Of a stretch of DNA of 64,000 nt, positions 58,701-64,000 are shown one piece after another. Under the pieces are notes generated by a model, which was given only the letters and a program-made list of their open reading frames with translations, had not been told where the DNA came from and did not search any database. Position 1 is the stretch's first letter, and each line of letters opens with the position of its first letter. The stretch comes from Loxodes magnus (lineage: Eukaryota > Ciliophora > Karyorelictea > Loxodida > Loxodidae). Location: assembly GCA_946699065.1 (NCBI GenBank), contig CAMPDV010000118.1:310001-374000 (forward strand), read 5' to 3'. Position numbers and translations under genes: made by a program.

Positions 58701-61700
58701 AACCAAATAGTCTGAAATGATATTGAATGAACTTGAGAACTAATCAGCTGAATGTGATGCTGAAGAAAATGCCCTCAAGCTTAAGAATGACATAGAATAC
58801 ATTAGATAGATCATACCTGATTTAGATGACAAAGTGATAGAAAAGGGTATCAGGAAAAATAACGGAATCAATGATGCCTGTGAGATGCTGCTTGACCCTG
58901 ATTATGTTGAGCAAATTAAACAAGAAATAGAATAGGATAATTACTAAGAAAAATTGAGGAAGATTTAAGAGTAGAAGTAGTAAGGAGGTTTGACATGAAT
59001 ATTAGCGAATACTCAAGAGTATTTCGATCTCCTATTTTAATGCTTTAATTTGAATGATGCAAATATTAGTCGCATTGTATGGGAAATATTAAGTAAAATT
59101 CCTGTTAATAAACTAATACAAGAATAGATAGAAGAACTCAATGACTGAAGGCATCTTTTCGACTGAAGTAACGGTTATAGACTTATGTATAGCTTGGTGA
59201 TAGTAAACAACTTTCTTGAGTAAGAGTTCAATGAACGCGAATAATGGAGAAGGAAGTTTATTACAGTGGGAGGTTTTAAAGTTCTTTATGAAGCTTTAGT
59301 CGAAGGGCAGATTCATACTTAGATTTAAACAAATCACAAGTGCCTTGCTTTGCTTATCAAGGTATTTCGTTTATTTGTTTCAGCAGCTCTATACAGCGAT
59401 CCAAAAAACTATGAGCTTCTCTAAGAGTTATAGTATAACATCTCACCTGTCAAATCTGAAAACAAAGAGTAATAAGAATAGAAAGAATAGGATGATTAAG
59501 AGCTTCTTATCTAAAATAAAGATATCTCAGAATAACTGGATGCAGGTGAGTAAGATTAATAAGCTTAAGGATAAAGCTAGGGATAAGAATTAGAGTTCCC
59601 AAAGCTTATTCAATAACTAAGTGGATCTTTAGCAGATAATATCATTCAAATGATTGACTTCGAAAAGTTAATATCCAGGCTTTTCTAGATCACTGCTGAA
59701 ATTCTACAAGAGAAAGGCCAACTTGAAGAAGAAGCTATTATAGTAGCATAGAGTAGTCTTGGGCTACTAGTTCCTTGCATTCTCTAAAAGTAAGATTTTT
59801 TATTTTCAGACCTGAACTAATAAAAGTCATTTACGAGTTTCCTGAAACATAAAATCTGATTAACAACTGTTTGCTTAATTGCGAAGTAATGTAACTAAGA
59901 GTAGCATTGGCTGAAGCAATCAAAAGTCTAAGCTAAAAATTACCTGAAACTATTGTTCAAAGACCTGAAGAAATTTTTCTCGGCATTCTTCTAAAGAGCC
60001 TTCCAACGATAACAGACTATAAGTCATTTTGTGAACAATATTTCCAACTATGCTAGAAACTTGTAGAACTAGTCTCAGAAAAAAATTTAATGACTCAGTA
60101 ACTAAAGTTTTTATCAGCGGAAGTACTTGAAATTATTAAAATGAGGCCTATTATTGAGGAAAGACATAGGGAAAATCCAGATGAAACTCTTACTGGATTT
60201 CTTGGACTATATGAAACTCTTTATACATGTCTAGAACTTCCCATGGATGAGCAATTAGCTACCATCTTATTCGAAAGTCTATTTGAAGTTCCTATTGATT
60301 ATTACCAAGGAAATCAATAAAACTAAATTGTTCCCCCAAGATGTAAATGCTAAAAAACTCGTAAAGCTGCCTTTAATCTACTGCTCAAAATATGCAATCA
60401 GTAGAGTAACTTCCAATTTGTGCTGTAGAATCTTTACAAGCATCATTGTGAAAGCAGCAGAAATTCAAGGTTTTAAGACATGGAAATAAATTTAAAATCA
60501 AGCTCAGGTTTTGTGGGACTAAGAAACTTTGGATGCACTTGCTATATAAACAGCTTGCTTCAGCAATTATATATGATTCCATAATTCCGAAAGGGAATTC
60601 TTGACTGTGAAATTAAAATGGAAACCAATGAGAATAACCCGACAAATAAAGAAGAGATAGTACTGTACTAGCTGTAAACTATCTTCCTAAATCTAAGCTT
60701 TAGTGAAAAGTAGTACTATTCTCCATGGGGATTTATGTAAGCCTTTAAAGATTATGATGGAAACCCAATTAACACTAGATTGTAGCAAGATGTCGATGAG
60801 TTCTATAACAATCTAACTGATAGACTTGAAAATTAAATGAAAGAAACTAAAAATGAGAAACTGATAAGGATCACTCTTGGAGGGCATTATTAGTAAGAGA
60901 TAAAGAGTATAGAGGAAGAACATCCTTATTTGAAAACCTGGGAAGAGCCATTCTTGAGTATTTAGCTAGTTATTTAAAACAAAAGAAGGTTATCAGACGC
61001 TCTTGATTCTTTTATTAAGGGAGATGCCTTGGAAGGAGAGAATAAATATTAATGTGATAAGTATAATAAGAAGATAGATGCTGTTAAAAGGTGCTGTATT
61101 AAGTCATTAAGCAACAATGTGATTATTACTCTAAAGAGATTTGAATTTGACTATAACCTCATGCAAAGATTTAAAGTTAATGATTACTGTGAATTCCCAA
61201 TGGTGCTAAACTTAAAACCATGAAGTTGAGAGAGAGATCTCTAGCTAGAAGATGAATCGTATTATGAATTCTAGCTAGTTGGCGTTCTCGCTCATGCTGG
61301 AACAGCTGAAGCAGGTCATTACTATTCTTTCATAATGGATAGAGAAACAAAGCAGTGATACAAGTTTAATGATAAGTATGTCAATTCATTTGACATCAGT
61401 AATTTAGCAGATGAATGCTTTGGAGGAGAATTCACAAACTATTCTCAGCCTATGAATAGACAGTAGATATTTGAAAAGATGCGCAATGCTTATATGCTTT
61501 TTTACTAAAGAAACAAGCCTATTCCTGTTCAAGAACCTCAATAACCTGTGGAAGTTCCTTCATAAGCTTCGTAGAACCAGGAAAATCCAGAATAATAGTA
61601 ACAAGAGAAAGAAAAGAAATCATTTGAAGTTTGTCACTTCACAGAAAGCATAATTCAGCAAATTCGTGTAGAGAATCTCTAGTTTATGCGAGACAGGCTA

Positions 61701-63269
61701 TTCCTTGACGCTGATTATTTCGAGTTTTTGTATAGATTTGTACAGATAAATAAAGACTGGCCTATTCAAAAGCATAATCAAAAGTAAGATTTTAATTTTA
61801 GTATGACTATATACGAAAATGAAGAAGACGATTTTAAACTGGTCAGTATAAAGTTATCCACTCTGTTTACCTACGAAATGCTGACATACAAAAACTCAGA
61901 TTACTTCATAAAGTGAATTAACTTACTAATGGAATCCTATCATAATAATGAACTAGCCTGCATATGGTTTTTAGATCATTTAGCCAATTAGAAAGAGTTC
62001 TTAGTAGATGTTCTATTAGACGCCATGAATCCGGACTTTAGATATCATTTCGCTTAATTGCTTGAATCAGTAATAAAAAAGGTTTATATTAGCGAGGTGA
62101 AATTACTAAATGATTAGAAGAAGCAATAGATTGGTAGCAATTAGCAAATATATAATTCTTGCAGCTTGAGGTTCTTAGAGTTCTTTTATATAGACTTGAT
62201 TCCAGATGTAAGAAGACATTGAAGGAGATATGAACATTACTTCCAAACGATTGTATCAATAATTGAATTCAGTCCATAAATTCGCTAGTATCTTGTTGGT
62301 AAGGATATGATCAATATTTGAATCGAATTTATTATGAACGGAAGCTCACCTTTTGATCTACCATTTTAATAGAGAATGGGAGAAGGAATGAATGAACCTA
62401 ATTACGATATGGTAGTTAGAGCTTTATATCTCCTAATTTGCTTTACAGTTACTCCTGGAATAACTTATTAAAAACGATACTCGTTAGAGTCTTTGTGTAC
62501 CTAGAGCGATATTATTACAAATACACCAGAAAAGTCTTTAAAGTTGCTTTCACATTCTTTCATTTTCAAAAAGCTAATAGAAATAGGTCCTTATGAATTT
62601 ATAAAAAAGATGGTGTTGCATATATGCTGGGGGGATTAGAAATATAGCAAAATCTATATAAAAGAACTAATTACACTAATAAGTAACTAGATGCAATTCT
62701 AGTAGAATACAATAACTCAGTAATTAAACCTAATTGAGAGTATACTTTTAATTGAAAACGATCAGCTTCAAAAAACTAGGGTTTAGAATTTCCTTGAAAC
62801 TAATTGCTGAATTTAACCTACCATTTAAGTCTAACTTCTGGTTTTAACCTCATACTATAAAGATCAGTTTCCTATATAGACCATGAAAATAATCAGATGA
62901 TTCTTGCAACTTGCATTTAAAATTTAATTAATCAAAGAAGAAATCCAAGAAAATAAGAATGAATATATGTGGATGCTTCAGTTCTTTTAGCAATAGTAAC
63001 ATAAACAAATTTCTCAATTCGTTGATGAAAACAAAAACTGGCAAAAATAGAACCAATAATGCTTTTTACGACTTTAAAATTTCTTTAACGAGACTGAAGA
63101 ATAGCAAACCAGTAGCGAAGAAGAATAAGAATAAGAAAGATAACCTGATATAATCGACTAGAATTAATAAGATTAATAAAATCACCAAAGTGACAATGAA
63201 GAAATGCCCAATGAAAACTAAAACCCAGATGATGCCAACGAAGTACATCATAATTTAGATGAGTCTTGA
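55782..63269 (+). CDS. giant ubiquitin-specific protease, USP9X/USP24/USP34-like
   Basis: A 2483-residue deubiquitinase. About 900 residues of helical repeats ([20 protein letters not shown] is typical of this group) come first. A ubiquitin-like domain follows at about 910-970 ([20 protein letters not shown]) and a UBA/CUE-like helix bundle at about 986-1040 ([20 protein letters not shown]). The catalytic USP domain spans about 1560-1900. Its Cys box reads [20 protein letters not shown] (Cys1575); the His box reads [18 protein letters not shown] (His1834) followed by WYKFNDKYV (Asp1852). All three catalytic residues are present, so it should be active. The tail is acidic and Gln-rich. Two introns, 16 nt (55837-55852) and 20 nt (59790-59809), are required; the frame then closes at 2484 codons. 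Many UGA-Trp codons occur. Starting ATG 55782 gives [13 protein letters not shown]; splicing of the first intron supports it. Confidence 0.92.
55837..55852 (+). other. 16-nt intron in the USP gene (first intron)
   Basis: GTAAGTCCTTACTTAG. Splicing joins [18 protein letters not shown] to [16 protein letters not shown]. The unspliced frame from this ATG would hit UGA within 10 codons. Confidence 0.82.
59790..59809 (+). other. 20-nt intron in the USP gene (second intron)
   Basis: GTAAGATTTTTTATTTTCAG. Needed to bring the repeat region and the catalytic domain into one frame: LVPCILQ joined to [14 protein letters not shown]. Confidence 0.87.
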
Positions 63270-64000
63270 ACTTATAAACTTTTTATTCAATATTGATAAA
63301 AGCAACTAAGTATTTCTAACCTTATACTTTTATTCTATAGCAGGATTACATTAACTTAAAACATTATTACTTCTACAGCTAAGCTTAAGTTAATCATATT
63401 TTTAGCTATCTTTATCTTTATTTGGACTATTCATATTAATTCATTTACCATAATCAAATATTTTTATCCTAATTTCCCCCTTTGGATACTAAGTACTAAC
63501 TGGAAAAAGTTCAAATGTTAATACAGTTATTATAAGAGAGTACTATCTCTTCCTTCTCCTTCCGTAATGATAGATACTTTCCTCCTATCTTTGTCCTTCT
63601 TCATTATCAGTTATTTCAAATCTTAGGTAATTAATCCTAATACTTTTGACTATTGATAATTAAAAATGAGAGAGAGGAAGTTTTAAGGTTATGCTCTATA
63701 ATTATTTTTCTTCCAGTTTTAACTAGAAAATTTTTCTTAATTCGCTTAATAAAAAACGCTGAATAAGATAAATTCTTTGATATAAAGTGAAATGCTATTA
63801 AGACTACTAAATGAGCAGTTTAATTCGAACTTTGAACTTTATTTGTATAATAACAGTCTTATTTAAAACGGATTAGAGATGGCTAGATAGAACTTAAATT
63901 TCTTACTAAGATAACTAAGTGAAGAGTATGATATAAAATAAGGTTAATGCTAGTAGTAAGCTTAGAGTATTACTAATAAGCTATATTATTCTAGTGAGTG
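63270..64000. other. AT-rich right-hand end, no gene recognised
   Basis: Downstream of the deubiquitinase stop. Open frames have no protein-like composition. A gene could begin beyond the window edge. Confidence 0.45.

Noticed and set aside
1-64000. Standard ciliate code 6 or Condylostoma code 28
   Set aside because: Code 6 would place stops inside conserved motifs at UGA-Trp sites. Code 28 needs UAA or UAG terminators, and every clear gene end here is UGA.

Overview
The window reads as nuclear DNA of an AT-rich ciliate with a reassigned genetic code. UAA and UAG encode glutamine in every gene, and UGA does two jobs. It ends every gene I could define, yet it also stands in frame at conserved tryptophan positions, for example the protein-kinase DxWSLG motif, the gamma-tubulin complex KWPL motif, the CCHC box of a retroelement and the Trp-rich repeats of a Sfi1-like protein. 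This is the karyorelict pattern (NCBI code 27, Loxodes and relatives). Plain ciliate code 6 would break many genes, and no UAA or UAG terminator is needed as in Condylostoma. Where an intron is demanded by frame it is tiny (16, 16, 19, 20, 20, 20 and 23 nt, GT...AG). No telomere, tRNA, rRNA or plasmid-like feature was seen.

Layout. 0-5 kb: phosphomevalonate kinase, ribosomal protein L7 and a gamma-carbonic-anhydrase-like protein, all on the minus strand. 6-12 kb: a Ser/Lys/Gln-rich protein (minus) and a SAM-domain protein (plus). 12-18 kb: phosphoglycerate kinase and a tandem pair of coiled-coil paralogues (minus). 18.1-19.1 kb: a non-LTR-type retroelement insertion with a perfect 19-bp target-site duplication, carrying only a coiled-coil/CCHC ORF. 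21.4-23.9 kb: a coiled-coil protein with a RING-like end and a protein kinase. 23.9-30.1 kb: a long AT-rich stretch without a supportable gene. 30-34 kb: a large receptor with two periplasmic-binding-protein-like domains and a multi-pass membrane domain. 37-38.5 kb: a Golgi-type glycosyltransferase. 39-40.5 kb: an unknown protein. 41.6-49 kb: a GCP6-like gamma-tubulin complex protein, a RING/TRAF/ubiquitin-like protein, a small unknown protein and a second tandem paralogue pair. 50.5-54.8 kb: a Sfi1-like centrin-binding repeat protein. 55-63.3 kb: CFAP77 and a giant USP deubiquitinase, transcribed divergently with start codons only 3 bp apart.

Several genes suit a cell with many cilia: gamma-tubulin complex, Sfi1-like repeats, CFAP77 and the coiled-coil pairs all point to basal bodies and axonemes. 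Others are housekeeping (ribosome, glycolysis, mevalonate pathway, mitochondrial complex I accessory subunit). The genes are not arranged in operons; neighbours face all ways, often with very short spacers. Coordinates come from hand translation. Frame arithmetic over start, intron(s) and stop closes for every gene listed, except the RING/UBL gene, which needs one frame jump.
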